Below are positions 1 to 8,853 of a stretch of 42,273 nucleotides of DNA, in pieces. Source of the DNA: a virus. The DNA lies in the IMG/VR virus record IMGVR_UViG_3300045996_001555, positions 1 to 42,273 of that record; one strand, written 5' to 3'. Every line of letters starts with the position of its first letter. Position 1 is the first letter of the stretch. The notes beneath the pieces are model-generated. The model was given only the letters and a program-made list of their open reading frames with translations, ran no database searches and had not been told where the DNA came from. The translations under genes were made by a program, and so were the position numbers.

Positions 1-127
1 TTGACGATATTCTGACAATCGCCGATGACGGTCGCAATGACTGGATGGAGCGCAAGAACGCTGACGGCCAAAACATTGGTTGGCAGGAGAACGGCGAGGC
101 CATGCGGCGCTCCCAGCTTCGCATAGA
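1..127. repeat. Exact terminal direct repeat, left copy (contig circularises)
   Basis: These 127 bases are identical to 42147-42273. The small terminase reading frame continues across the join without a break. A repeat of exactly 127 bases matches a common assembler k-mer length, so it most likely records a circular or circularly permuted molecule, not a physical terminal repeat. Confidence 0.95.
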
Positions 128-302
128 AGCGCGGAAGTGGATGGCCGGGAAACTCCAGCCCAAGAAGTACGGCGACAAGATAGCCCTTGAGCACGGCGGC
201 TCGGTAAAACACACCCTCACGGACCTGACCGATGACCAACTCGCTGCCATCGCCACAAGCGGCGGCACAAGAACTGCTGCGTCGGCGAAGGGCAAGAGCT
301 AA
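1..302 (+). CDS. terS: Terminase small subunit, C-terminal part (joins 41951-42146)
   Basis: This is the C-terminal 100 or so residues of the DNA-recognition subunit of the packaging motor. The reading frame is codon-aligned at base 3. Joined to 41951-42146 it gives a 165-residue protein starting at GTG 41951. The N-terminal part resembles a helix-turn-helix (QICDDEALPACSTVFLWLK). This part carries the segment EARKWMAGKLQPKKYGDK, which is typical of small terminases in which this stretch follows the DNA-binding domain. The stop overlaps the start of the large subunit by 71 bases, so the two are probably translationally coupled. Family assignment is firm; the exact packaging site is not visible. 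Confidence 0.88.
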   Translation, partial: DDILTIADDGRNDWMERKNADGQNIGWQENGEAMRRSQLRIEARKWMAGKLQPKKYGDKIALEHGGSVKHTLTDLTDDQLAAIATSGGTRTAASAKGKS

Positions 303-1791
303 CCTCGTCGATTTCGCGCGGTACATCGACGTACCAGGCGCCCCAATAGAGGAACAGGACGAGGACAGCGACAGAGCGCCAAAGCAGGCAGAGACCTCGC
401 TGGCTGCCCATCACGTCCTCACCCTCGATGCCTGCCAGCGGTGCATCGAAACGCCTTACGGGCGCTTGATGCTGTTCATGCCGCCCGGCTCGGCAAAGAG
501 CACGTATGGCTCAGTTGTTGTGCCATCGTGGATCATGGGCAAGAAGCCCGGCTATCGCATGATCGGCGCCAGCTACGGTAGCGACCTCAGCCGCAAGCTC
601 GGCAGGCGCACGCGATCCATCGTCAAGCAGGCGAAGTATCGAGCGCTGTTCGGGACCGAGCTGAGCGCTGAAAGCAGCGCCGCAGACGAATGGGCGCTTG
701 AGAATGGCAGCGAATACATGTCGGGCGGCATCCTCTCGGGGATCACCGGCAACCGCGCCGATCTGGTTGTTGTCGATGATCCCGTGAAGGGAAGGGCCGA
801 GGCGGAATCCGATGTGATCCGCAAGCGGACCATTGAAGCGTTCGACGATGACGTGAAGACCCGCTTGAAGCCGGGCGGCTCGATCATCCTGATTCAGACA
901 CGCTGGCACGAAGAAGACCTAGCTGGGTCAATTCTACCCATAGGCTATAGCGGCGAAAGCGGCGTGATCCATTGCCGTGACGGGCAAGACTGGGAAGTGA
1001 TTTGCCTCCCGGCAAAGGCTGAGCGAGCAGACGATCCGCTTCATCGCAACGTTGGGGATTACCTCTGGCCGGAATGGTTCGACCGCAGGCATTGGGCGCA
1101 GTTCGAGAGCAAGCCCCGCACATGGGCATCGCTCTATCAGCAGCGACCCGCTCCGGAAGAGGGCGATCTGTTCCGCGCAGAGTGGCTGAGGCCATACGAG
1201 AAGGCGCCGGCACGCGACACGCTGCAAATCTATGGCGGCTCAGACTACGCGGTCACGGCAGACGGTGGCGACTACACCGTGCATGTCATCGTCGGCGTTG
1301 ACCCTGAGGAGCGCCTTTGGCTTCTCGACTTGTGGCGGGGCCAGACCAGCTCTGACCAATGGGTCGAGGCGTTCTGTGACCTCGTTCTTGAGTGGCGCCC
1401 GATAGGATGGGCAGAGGAAACCGGGCAGATCAAATCCGGTGTTGGACCATTCCTCTCGAAGCGGCAGAGAGAACGCAAGGCGTGGGTTGCACGTGAAGCA
1501 TTCCCGACGCGTGGCGACAAGGCCGTGAGAGCCCAGTCCATCCGAGGCCGCATGGCGCTGGACGGTCTCCATGTCCCGCTCAACGCGCCCTGGTACGAGA
1601 AATTCAGGTCCGAGTTGCTGACGTTCCCAACGGGGCGCAATGACGATCAGGTCGATGCGCTCGGGCTGGTGGGCCAGCTCATCGACAAGATGGTGGCTGG
1701 CAAGAAACCGCGGTCTGAGACGCCAGTTCGGCGCGACCGCTACGACAGAGACGACGATAGAGAGGAGGCCACAAATTGGAAAGTAGCGTAG
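232..1791 (+). CDS. terL: Terminase large subunit (ATPase and nuclease)
   Basis: This 519-residue motor protein cuts concatemeric DNA and pumps it into the prohead. The ATPase domain has a Walker A motif (MPPGSAKST, residues 83-91), a Walker B motif (LVVVDDP, 178-184) and a coupling motif with QTRWHEEDL near 222-230. The C-terminal RNase H-fold nuclease has an acidic GGSDYAVTADGGDYT segment at 336-350 and NDDQVDAL at 471-478, which supply the metal ligands. The ATG at 232 lies inside terS, and the end overlaps the portal start by 16 bases. Length is normal for a P22-like or podoviral large terminase. Confidence 0.95.
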   Translation: MTNSLPSPQAAAQELLRRRRARANLVDFARYIDVPGAPIEEQDEDSDRAPKQAETSLAAHHVLTLDACQRCIETPYGRLMLFMPPGSAKSTYGSVVVPSWIMGKKPGYRMIGASYGSDLSRKLGRRTRSIVKQAKYRALFGTELSAESSAADEWALENGSEYMSGGILSGITGNRADLVVVDDPVKGRAEAESDVIRKRTIEAFDDDVKTRLKPGGSIILIQTRWHEEDLAGSILPIGYSGESGVIHCRDGQDWEVICLPAKAERADDPLHRNVGDYLWPEWFDRRHWAQFESKPRTWASLYQQRPAPEEGDLFRAEWLRPYEKAPARDTLQIYGGSDYAVTADGGDYTVHVIVGVDPEERLWLLDLWRGQTSSDQWVEAFCDLVLEWRPIGWAEETGQIKSGVGPFLSKRQRERKAWVAREAFPTRGDKAVRAQSIRGRMALDGLHVPLNAPWYEKFRSELLTFPTGRNDDQVDALGLVGQLIDKMVAGKKPRSETPVRRDRYDRDDDREEATNWKVA

Positions 1792-3749
1792 CCTCCGATG
1801 CCCAGCTCAACGTCACCGATCTGGTGCGTATGTTCGAGACCTCGGAAGAGTCGAGCTACGAGGCGCGCAAGCTATCCGAGCGGGATCGCGACTATCACGA
1901 CAACATCCAGCTCACGGCCGAAGAGAAGAAGGTTCTCCGCCGTCGTGGGCAGCCCGAATACATCGACAACCGCATCAAGACCAAGATTGACTACCTCGTG
2001 GGGCTCGAGAAGCAGCAGCGCATCAACCCGCGCGCGCTTCCCCGTACGCCAATGCACGAAGACGACGCGGACAGCGCGTCGCAGGCGCTCAACTATGTCG
2101 CGGACAAGGAGCAGTTCGACTACAAGCGCTCCGCTGTCTGGCGCAACCTGCTCATTGAAGGGGCGGGGGGCATCTCCGTGTCGGTCGAGCCGGGCTACAA
2201 CGGCGAATGGTCGATCCGCCTCCGTCGCATCCCGTGGGATCGGATGTTCTGGGATCCTCACTCTTCCGAAGTCGATTACTCGGACGCAGGCTATTTGGGC
2301 ACCGTCACATGGATGGACCAGGACGACGCGCTGAAGCTCTACGCGGACAATCCTGAGGCGGCAGGCATCCTCGACGACACGATCAAAGACTGGTCCCTGT
2401 CGGACACCTACGACGATAAGCCCAAGTGGAACGTGTGGGCCGACAAGAAGCGCAAGCGCGTTCGCATCGTCGCGATCTGGATCAAGCGCGGTGACGAGTG
2501 GTTCTTTGCCGAGTTCACCAAGGGCGGCATTCTAAAAGCCGGCCCATCGCCGTATAAGGACGACGAGGGCAAATCGGACTGCGAACTGCTGTTTCAGTCG
2601 GCCTACGTTGACCGGGAGAACAACCGCTTCGGCCTCGTGCGCGAGATGATCTCGTTGCAGGATGGCGTCAATAAGCGCTCGTCGAAGTCGCTGCATGCGC
2701 TCAATACGGCTCAGGTCGTGACCAACGAGGTAGCCATCTCAGGGCAAGACCCGGAGAAGCTGCGCAGGGAAGCGGCCAAGCCAGACGGCTTCATCGTGCT
2801 CAGCGCCGATACGGACCCAGCGAGCTTCAAGTTTGAGACCCGCATGGATATGGCGCAGGGCCAGGTGATGCTCTTGCAGGAAGCCAAGCAGTCCATTGAC
2901 CTCAAAGGGCCGAACGCGACCCAGATGGGCGAGAAGACCGCTATGGGATCGGCCTCTGCGTCGGGCAAGGCCATTATCGCCAGCCAGCAAGGGGGCATGA
3001 TCGCCCTCGGTGATTTGCTCGACAATCTGCGACACCTCGACAAGCGGGTGTTCCGTGCCATCTGGAACCGGGTTCGCCAGTTCTGGACGGGCGAGAAGTG
3101 GCTGCGGGTCACAGACGACGAGCAGAACATCAAGTGGGTTGGCATCAACGTCGATCCGCAGATGGCCCAGATGGCCATGGCGCGCAATCCGCAAATGGCT
3201 GAGAAGATCAGCGGCATTGTGGGCAATGTGGCGCAGCTGGACTGCGACATCATCATCGACGAGGCGCCCGATAGCGTGACGCCTGCCCTTGAGCAGTGGC
3301 AGTCGCTGGTGGAGTTGGCAAAGGCTGGTGTAGCCATCCCGCCCGACGTGCTCGTGACGGCAGCGCCGAACCTCAAGAACAAGGGCAAGCTGCTCGAAAA
3401 GATGAAGGGCGAGCCGGACCCCATGGCGCAGCACATGCAGCAGTTGCAGGTCCGCGGTGCAACGGCCGAGGTGCAGAAGACGGAGGCCGAAGCGATCAAG
3501 ACCATGGCCGAGGCACAGAACATCGGTGCTGGCGAGCAGCCCGAAGACCCGCGCCCCGCCATGATGGAAAACGCCGTTCGATTGCAGGAAGGGCAGATCA
3601 AGCTCGCCGCGACGGAAGCGAAGAGTCAGGCCGATCAGATCAAGGGCGTGCTCGATATCGAGGGCAAGCAGCTCGACAACATCGGCAGGCGGCTGGACAT
3701 CCAGCGCCAGCGCGAAACACCGATCCCGCAGCCCTCGCAGGCCGCATAG
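1776..3749 (+). CDS. Portal protein, P22 gp1-like
   Basis: This 657-residue protein should form the dodecameric ring at the capsid vertex through which DNA enters and leaves. The N-terminal region (DYHDNIQLTAEEKKVLRRRG, then the YIDNRIKTKIDYLVG segment) is typical of the P22-type portal family, and the length matches that family better than HK97- or SPP1-type portals. The C-terminal 120 residues are rich in Gln, Ala and Glu and look helical, like the barrel of P22 portals. The chosen start is TTG at 1776, supported by AGAGGAGG at 1761-1768; the next ATG is at 1829 and would remove 18 residues. Confidence 0.9.
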   Translation: MESSVASDAQLNVTDLVRMFETSEESSYEARKLSERDRDYHDNIQLTAEEKKVLRRRGQPEYIDNRIKTKIDYLVGLEKQQRINPRALPRTPMHEDDADSASQALNYVADKEQFDYKRSAVWRNLLIEGAGGISVSVEPGYNGEWSIRLRRIPWDRMFWDPHSSEVDYSDAGYLGTVTWMDQDDALKLYADNPEAAGILDDTIKDWSLSDTYDDKPKWNVWADKKRKRVRIVAIWIKRGDEWFFAEFTKGGILKAGPSPYKDDEGKSDCELLFQSAYVDRENNRFGLVREMISLQDGVNKRSSKSLHALNTAQVVTNEVAISGQDPEKLRREAAKPDGFIVLSADTDPASFKFETRMDMAQGQVMLLQEAKQSIDLKGPNATQMGEKTAMGSASASGKAIIASQQGGMIALGDLLDNLRHLDKRVFRAIWNRVRQFWTGEKWLRVTDDEQNIKWVGINVDPQMAQMAMARNPQMAEKISGIVGNVAQLDCDIIIDEAPDSVTPALEQWQSLVELAKAGVAIPPDVLVTAAPNLKNKGKLLEKMKGEPDPMAQHMQQLQVRGATAEVQKTEAEAIKTMAEAQNIGAGEQPEDPRPAMMENAVRLQEGQIKLAATEAKSQADQIKGVLDIEGKQLDNIGRRLDIQRQRETPIPQPSQAA

Positions 3750-3756
3750 TTTCCAC

Positions 3757-3858
3757 CCGTCGCCGGGGTCAACGGGCGCAACGAATGGCCAAGCGTCAAG
3801 AGCCGAGTGCCGCCAACTCAGATGGGCGTTGCCGCCGTCGCCGGGCGTATCCGGGCGC
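3757..3858 (+). repeat. Bipartite direct repeat between portal and scaffold
   Basis: The 137-base gap after the portal contains CCGTCGCCGGG at 3757-3767 and again at 3835-3845. Each copy is followed a few bases later by CGGGCGC (3773-3779 and 3852-3858). A 26-codon frame from ATG 3784 to 3865 covers part of it, but its composition (Arg-rich, no ribosome site) is not convincing. No function is evident. Confidence 0.45.
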
Positions 3859-3886
3859 TTCGTGAACTCCGACGCATAGGAACAGC

Positions 3887-4744
3887 ATGTCAAAAGGACT
3901 GGATGAAATCCTGTCCGGCGAAGAGCCGGCGCAGGTAGAGCAGCCTACTGTCGAAACTCCGACCGAACCCACTCCCGAACCGGAAGCGCAGCCGCGTGGT
4001 CCTGATGGTAAGTTCGCCCCCAAAGCGAACGAGCCCGAAGAGCCGCAACCGGCCCCGCCTCCTGTCGAGAGTGAGCCGCACAAGGGCGCACCTCCCGGTG
4101 TGCTCGAGGAACGCAACAGGCGGAAATCGGCAGAGGAACGCGCCGCCGATCTCGAACGGCAACTGGCAGAGGTAAGGGGACAGGTCTCGGTCTTGACGCA
4201 GCAGCGCCAGACCGCACCGGCTCCGCAGCCAAAGCCTGAACCGCCCAAGCCGGTGGACTTCTGGGAAGCCCCAGACAAGTTCGTAGCGCAACAGCTCACG
4301 CCCATTCAGGAGGAACTTGCGCAGGACCGCTTTGAGCGTTCGCTGGATCGAGCCATCACCAAGCACGGTGAGGGAGCGATCGAAGCGGCCGAGACGGCCA
4401 TGCGTGAAGCGATCCAGAGCGGGCAGCTCAATGGTGACGCGGTGAAGGCTCAGATGAGCCGCAGCCGTGACCCCATCGGTGAATTGGTCGCGTGGCACCA
4501 GAACCAGCCTGCCAGCATCGAAGCACGCTTGCGTGCCGAGATCGAGGCACAGGTTCGCGCGGAACTTGGGGCGTCACAGCCTCAACCCGCACTGGTGGAA
4601 CAGCCGTCCACTCCAGCCCCATCGAACATGCCTTCCAACCTCGTCGGTCAACGGAACGTCGGAACCCGCAGCGGACCCGCATGGAGCGGCCCTGCATCCC
4701 TCAACGACATCTTCGACCGATCCCGAGCCAAGAAGGCCGGGTAA
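3887..4744 (+). CDS. Scaffolding protein (predicted)
   Basis: This 285-residue hydrophilic protein lies between portal and capsid genes, the usual place for the P22-style scaffold. The N-terminal half is rich in Pro and Glu, with a GPDGKFAPK segment near residue 38 common in phage scaffolds. A helical, probably coiled-coil stretch (RNRRKSAEERAADLERQLAE, about 76-95) follows. The C-terminal end is basic (FDRSRAKKAG), as expected for a scaffold that contacts coat protein. There is no enzymatic motif. The assignment rests on position and composition, not on a catalytic signature. Confidence 0.75.
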   Translation: MSKGLDEILSGEEPAQVEQPTVETPTEPTPEPEAQPRGPDGKFAPKANEPEEPQPAPPPVESEPHKGAPPGVLEERNRRKSAEERAADLERQLAEVRGQVSVLTQQRQTAPAPQPKPEPPKPVDFWEAPDKFVAQQLTPIQEELAQDRFERSLDRAITKHGEGAIEAAETAMREAIQSGQLNGDAVKAQMSRSRDPIGELVAWHQNQPASIEARLRAEIEAQVRAELGASQPQPALVEQPSTPAPSNMPSNLVGQRNVGTRSGPAWSGPASLNDIFDRSRAKKAG

Positions 4745-4782
4745 TCCGGTCGCGGGTGTCTTCCCGAAAGGACTAGCCAGAA

Positions 4783-5901
4783 ATGGCCGACACTCGCGCT
4801 AATGCGAATCTCACTCCCGAAATCTGGGATGAGAACTTCTTCACCGAATACCTCACCGAAAACCGCTACAGCGGCGAGATGGGGACGAACGAGAACAACG
4901 TCATCCAGGTTCGAGAAGACCTCTCGAAGAAAAAGGGTGACCGGATCAACTTCGCCCTCGTCAACAAGCTGTCTCAGGATGCCGTCACTGGTCGTGCGAC
5001 CATGGAAGGCAACGAAGAGGAGATGGGCACTCGCTCGTTCGAGCTGGCCGTTGACAAGCGCCGTAATGCGGTGCGCGTCGCGGAAATCGACGAGCAGTTC
5101 TCCGCGATCTCCCTCCGCGACGCTGCCAAGTTCGTCCTCAAGGACTGGGCGATGAAGGACACTGAACGCCTCATCACCCGTGCTCTTGGGAACTGCGGCG
5201 GCGTCCTGATGAACGCGACCGACATTGCGGCCGCCGGCAATCAGGCGGCTCTCGACGCCTATCTGGTGGACAATGCTGATCGCTTCTTCTGGGGCAACAG
5301 CGCCTACACCGCCAACACCGACTTCAGCGCTGGTCTCGCCACGCTGACCTCTGGCACGGCGGCCGAGCGTTGCACTGTCGCCAACCTCGACGCCATGAAG
5401 TTCATGGCGATGAATCGTGCGAACCCCAAGGTTCGTCCGATCCGCTCGGAAGGCGACGGCAAATACTACTACGTTGTCTACGTCCACCCGCTGGCGTGGC
5501 GTGACCTCAAGCAGGACACGACCCTCACGGCGGCTCAGCGTGAAGTCCAGATCACCATGGAGAACAACCGCCTCTTCAAGGGCGGCGACATGCTCTGGAA
5601 CGGCATGATCCTCAAGGAAGCTCACGACCTCTACGACTACTCGACCCTGACCGCTCTGGGCGACTCGTCAACGACCGTCGTGCCCGCGTTCCTCTGCGGC
5701 GCTCAGGCTGTCGGTGTGGCGTATGCCCGCCGCTGGCGTTCGAAGACCGAAGAGTTCGACTACGGCGACAAGCACGGCGTCGAGACTTCGGCCATCTACG
5801 GCGTCGGCAAGATGGTCTTCGGCTCTGGTGCCGGTGATCGTGACGACCTCAAGGACCACGGCGTTGTGACGGGCCTCTTCGCCTCGTCCACTGCGGCGTA
5901 A
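4783..5901 (+). CDS. Major capsid protein
   Basis: This 372-residue protein directly follows the scaffold and is the only candidate for the shell subunit. It begins NLTPEIWDENFFTEYLTENR, reminiscent of the N4 gp56/DUF4043 capsid family with an HK97 fold. It continues with the EDLSKKKGDRINFALV segment, in which a predicted E-loop-like region is followed by a SFELAVDKRRNAVRV stretch. The start has AAAGGA upstream. There is no cleavable N-terminal delta domain and no separate protease gene, consistent with a P22-like assembly using a scaffold. Which coat family it belongs to is less certain than its role. Confidence 0.85.
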   Translation: MADTRANANLTPEIWDENFFTEYLTENRYSGEMGTNENNVIQVREDLSKKKGDRINFALVNKLSQDAVTGRATMEGNEEEMGTRSFELAVDKRRNAVRVAEIDEQFSAISLRDAAKFVLKDWAMKDTERLITRALGNCGGVLMNATDIAAAGNQAALDAYLVDNADRFFWGNSAYTANTDFSAGLATLTSGTAAERCTVANLDAMKFMAMNRANPKVRPIRSEGDGKYYYVVYVHPLAWRDLKQDTTLTAAQREVQITMENNRLFKGGDMLWNGMILKEAHDLYDYSTLTALGDSSTTVVPAFLCGAQAVGVAYARRWRSKTEEFDYGDKHGVETSAIYGVGKMVFGSGAGDRDDLKDHGVVTGLFASSTAA

Positions 5902-5919
5902 CGGAAAGGACAACGCAAA

Positions 5920-6381
5920 ATGGTAGCAGCAGCTCGTGCGGCCACTGGCTTCCCCGTCTATGGGGGCTCCAGAGGCAACCTTCGTGTGGCGTGGGGCACT
6001 TATGTCCACGCCTCCAATCTGGCGGCCGCCACGGCCATTGAATACTGCCGCGTCCCCAAGGGCGCGACCGTGCTCGGTGGTTGGTGGCAGGCGACTGACC
6101 TCGACACCGGGACGGAAGAACTGGACATCGATATCGGTTGGCTCGCCAACGGCGTCGATGCCGCGGACACTGACGGGTTCGGCAACCTCGATGTGCTCAC
6201 TGGCGACGTGTCGGTGCATGTCCCCGTGGCCGGTATCTGGATTCCGTTCCAGGGCGTTCTTGCCGTCGATGGACCCAAGACGTTCAGCGCGGAAACGGTG
6301 CTGGCCGCCTTGGTCAATGTCGATGCCGCCACCGGCGGCACTGGCCGGTCGTCGATGTACGCCTTCTACACCCTCGACTGA
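5920..6381 (+). CDS. Structural protein, probably capsid decoration
   Basis: This 153-residue protein has no catalytic motif. It is rich in Gly, Ala, Val and Asp and looks mainly beta-stranded. It sits 18 bases after the capsid gene with GGAAAGGA before its ATG, so it is probably made in large amounts with the coat protein. Small beta-rich proteins in this position are often head decoration or stabilising proteins. That role is inferred from position and composition only. Confidence 0.6.
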   Translation: MVAAARAATGFPVYGGSRGNLRVAWGTYVHASNLAAATAIEYCRVPKGATVLGGWWQATDLDTGTEELDIDIGWLANGVDAADTDGFGNLDVLTGDVSVHVPVAGIWIPFQGVLAVDGPKTFSAETVLAALVNVDAATGGTGRSSMYAFYTLD

Positions 6382-6388
6382 CGATACA

Positions 6389-6414
6389 GGAGGAGGCCGC
6401 ACATGGCCTCCTCC
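6389..6414 (+). promoter_or_regulatory. Perfect hairpin enclosing a ribosome site and ATG
   Basis: GGAGGAGGCC (6389-6398) and GGCCTCCTCC (6405-6414) form a perfect 10-bp stem with the loop GCACAT. The stem buries a strong Shine-Dalgarno sequence, and the ATG at 6403 spans the loop and stem. An 18-base copy of the initiation region (6391-6408) recurs at 6427-6444 outside the hairpin, so the downstream ATG at 6439 is the open start. There is no U-run, so a simple terminator is unlikely. Confidence 0.7.
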
Positions 6415-6438
6415 ACCCGTTCCCATAGGAGGCCGCAC

Positions 6439-6786
6439 ATGGCCGTCTTCACCTTCACCGGCGATCCTCGCGCGCCGGGAACCGACCCGCTTACCTGCGA
6501 AATGGGTGGGGTCGTCTTCACATTCCTCACGCCCATGAGCGTCGATGATCCCGCGCTGGTCGAGAAGCTGCGCGGGCATTCTCATTTCACTGAAACCGGA
6601 GGCGCTACGAACCTTGGCGACTTCGATGGGGATCAGAAGCCAGGTGGCTCCGTCGCTGCTGTCGATGGGCCAAAAGTCATTCACAAGGGCCGCGGCAAGT
6701 ACGCCGTGGTCATTGACGGCACGGTCGTTGTGGATGGTCTGAGCAAGGCAGACGCCGAAGCCCACCTTGCCGGGCTGACCAAATGA
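6439..6786 (+). CDS. Small structural-region protein, unknown
   Basis: This 115-residue protein lies between the decoration-like protein and the gp4-like adaptor. It begins MAVFTFTGDPRAPGTDP and ends with a short predicted alpha-helix (GLSKADAEAHLAGLTK) after several beta strands. ATG 6439 is chosen because AGGAGG lies 6 bases upstream and is free. The ATG at 6403 would add 12 residues, but its ribosome site is locked in a hairpin. It overlaps the next gene by 4 bases (ATGA). In podoviral clusters this slot often holds a head-completion or Rho-like N-terminal-domain protein, but no specific family is recognised. Confidence 0.7.
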   Translation: MAVFTFTGDPRAPGTDPLTCEMGGVVFTFLTPMSVDDPALVEKLRGHSHFTETGGATNLGDFDGDQKPGGSVAAVDGPKVIHKGRGKYAVVIDGTVVVDGLSKADAEAHLAGLTK

Positions 6787-7121
6787 CCAAGTCGCGCGAG
6801 GATCTGATTGCCCGCGCCCTGCGCAAGCTCGGCGCCGTGAGCGCCGGGCAAGCCCCAGCGGCAGAAGACGCACAACTGCTGGACGATGAGATCGAGCCTG
6901 TCATGGCCGACCTCATGGCCCGCGGCGTCTATGCGTGGGGCGATCCAGAAGTGATCGAAGACGATGCGTTCGTCCATCTCGCGGACATTCTCGCCAATTC
7001 GGTAGCACGGGACTTCGGCAAGCCGCAGGACGACGCAATGCGCCTCGCTGCTGAGCGCCGTTTGCGTCAATTGGAGGCTGTTGTCCTCTCCGGCCAGCCT
7101 CAGGTCACAGAGTATTTTTGA
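6783..7121 (+). CDS. Head-tail adaptor, P22 gp4-like
   Basis: This 112-residue, mainly helical protein opens with REDLIARALRKLGAVSAGQAP, a common start for the gp4-type head-tail connector family. It continues with a short WGDPEVIEDD segment and a helical AERRLRQLEAVVL stretch. In P22, gp4 assembles under the portal ring and helps keep packaged DNA inside. Its position directly before the gp10-like hub reproduces the P22 order. It overlaps both neighbours (ATGA at its start, TGATG at its end), which suggests coupled translation in fixed ratios. Confidence 0.78.
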   Translation: MTKSREDLIARALRKLGAVSAGQAPAAEDAQLLDDEIEPVMADLMARGVYAWGDPEVIEDDAFVHLADILANSVARDFGKPQDDAMRLAAERRLRQLEAVVLSGQPQVTEYF

Positions 7122-8542
7122 TGGAAGTCGTATTCCCCATCACGACCGCGCCGGGGCTCCAACCCACTGAAAGCGGCGGACGGCTGATCAACTCGACGGT
7201 GGAGTATGCGCCGCCTGGATCGCGTTCCAAGCACATCTGGCGAGCGGTGCCGGGGCTGGTGCCCGCAACCACGATCGGGACGGACGATCACCGCGGGGCT
7301 CTCAAGCTGGGCTCTACGCTGATCGTCATCAACGACGATGAGGGCTATTCGCTCGACTCCTCCTATTCGTCCACAACGCTCTCTGGCGATGCTGTGCCGG
7401 GTGAGGGCAGGGTCATCATGGCCCGCAATATGCGCGCCACGCCACAGATCATCGTCGTGACCGACAACGGCATGGTGAAGATCGAAGGCGGCGCCATTGC
7501 GACGTTCACGGACGCCGATCTGCCAGCTCCGAACTCGGTGTGTTTCAAGGACGGGTACTTCTTCTTCGGCATTGGTGACGGGCGGTGCTTTGCATCGGGC
7601 CTCAACGATGTCACGGTTTCGTCGCTCGACTGGACACGCGCTGAATCGTCGCCTGATGGGCTGACCCGCGTGTTCCCGTTCGCCAGCGGCATTGCGCTCG
7701 GTGGCGAAAACTCCATCGAACTGTTCTCGAATACCGGCAACCCGACCGGCTTCCCGTTCACGCGCTCAACGGTGCTGCCCTACGGGCTCTACGGTCTTCA
7801 TGCGGTGACAGGCTTCATCGAAGGCTTCACGGGCGACCCGCTGTTTGTGGACAATGAGGGCGTCGTGCGGCTCATGTCCGGCTTTGGCGCTCGCGCGGTA
7901 TCGACCAAGGACGTTGAAGACCTCATCAACGCGATCAGCGACCGAACCACGTTGACGGCGGATTGCTACGTGTCGCGTGGCCAACCGGTCTATGTGCTGA
8001 GTTGTGCGGACTGGACGCTCGAATACTCACCCGCCTCGGCAACGTCGCCGGAGCATTGGCGGGAACGTGTGTCTATCGGGTCCGCTCGGTGGCGTGCGGG
8101 CATCGTCGTCAACTGCTTCAACCGCTGGCTGGCTCTCGACGAAACCGGCGATGAAATCCTTCAACTGGATGCTGCGTTCCGGCGTGAGGGCACGCAGCAG
8201 ATGGTGTGGCAGTTGCGATCGACGCAGGCCCACAACTTCCCAGCCCGCGCTCAGGTGCATCGGGCCAGCTTCGACTTCCTCGTGGGCGTTGGAACGGACA
8301 CGGGCATCGATCCCATCGAGACCAATCCTCAGGTCCAGATCTCATGGTCCGACGATGGCGGTGTCACGTGGAGCAATCCGGTGTTTCGTTCGCTCGGGAC
8401 GCAGGGTGAATATCGCGCAATCGACGTGAACCGGCTGGGCATCACGAAGCGGCAAGGACGGCAATACAAGCTCGTCGTCGCTGATCCCGTGCCGGTGGCG
8501 TTCTATGGCGGCGCGCAGGACGTGGAGGCACTGGCGGCATGA
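7121..8542 (+). CDS. Tail hub / DNA stabilisation protein, P22 gp10-like
   Basis: This 473-residue protein opens with PITTAPGLQPTESGGRLIN and has a RAVPGLVPATTIG segment, features of the gp10 packaged-DNA stabilisation family. The body is largely beta-stranded, with repeated short strands such as GDGRCFASGLNDVTVSSLDW. In P22 this protein forms the hexameric hub between gp4 and the tail needle and spikes. The ATG at 7121 overlaps the gp4 stop as TGATG; the TTG at 7118 is also in frame but unnecessary. Length matches P22 gp10 (about 470 residues). Confidence 0.85.
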   Translation: MEVVFPITTAPGLQPTESGGRLINSTVEYAPPGSRSKHIWRAVPGLVPATTIGTDDHRGALKLGSTLIVINDDEGYSLDSSYSSTTLSGDAVPGEGRVIMARNMRATPQIIVVTDNGMVKIEGGAIATFTDADLPAPNSVCFKDGYFFFGIGDGRCFASGLNDVTVSSLDWTRAESSPDGLTRVFPFASGIALGGENSIELFSNTGNPTGFPFTRSTVLPYGLYGLHAVTGFIEGFTGDPLFVDNEGVVRLMSGFGARAVSTKDVEDLINAISDRTTLTADCYVSRGQPVYVLSCADWTLEYSPASATSPEHWRERVSIGSARWRAGIVVNCFNRWLALDETGDEILQLDAAFRREGTQQMVWQLRSTQAHNFPARAQVHRASFDFLVGVGTDTGIDPIETNPQVQISWSDDGGVTWSNPVFRSLGTQGEYRAIDVNRLGITKRQGRQYKLVVADPVPVAFYGGAQDVEALAA

Positions 8543-8844
8543 GCTTCCAGACGCTTCCCGCGCTCCCTCCTGCCAGTCAGCCCTTCGTCGATGCAAACGG
8601 CTTCGTGACGACACCGTGGCGCGAGTATCTGATCCAGGTGGACAACAGGCTCCGCCGGATCATGTCAGGGGTGGGAGCGGCTGGCGTGACGGTTGCCAGC
8701 CTGCCGTCTGCTTCGGCGCTCGGGGCAGGGGCTACGGCCCTCGTCACAAATGCGAACGCAACGACCTTCGCCAGCACGGTTGCCGGTGGGGGCTCAAATG
8801 TCGTGCCCGTTTACAGCGACGGCACGAATTGGAAGATCGGTTAG
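8539..8844 (+). CDS. Small tail-region protein, unknown
   Basis: This 101-residue protein overlaps the gp10-like gene by 4 bases. The N-terminus has the pattern LPPASQPFVDANGFVTTPWREYL, followed by a short helix VDNRLRRIM. The rest is Ala, Gly and Val rich and ends VPVYSDGTNWKIG, a motif seen at the end of many small virion or fibre-attachment proteins. No enzymatic residues are visible. It may link fibres or needle to the hub, by position only. Confidence 0.65.
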   Translation: MSFQTLPALPPASQPFVDANGFVTTPWREYLIQVDNRLRRIMSGVGAAGVTVASLPSASALGAGATALVTNANATTFASTVAGGGSNVVPVYSDGTNWKIG

Positions 8845-8853
8845 GAGGCCAGC

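Noticed and set aside
1-127. Physical short terminal repeat of a T7-like packaging system
   Set aside because: The repeat lies within terS and its length matches an assembly k-mer; the P22-like gene set suggests headful packaging.
2739-3893. Long open frame (384 codons) on the minus strand opposite the portal gene
   Set aside because: It is a GC-rich shadow of the portal frame; the portal has clear family motifs and a ribosome site, and the minus product has no domain pattern.
5668-6873. 401-codon minus frame opposite capsid and decoration genes
   Set aside because: It spans three well-supported plus genes and their gaps; the composition is Arg/Gly/His-rich, as in shadow frames.
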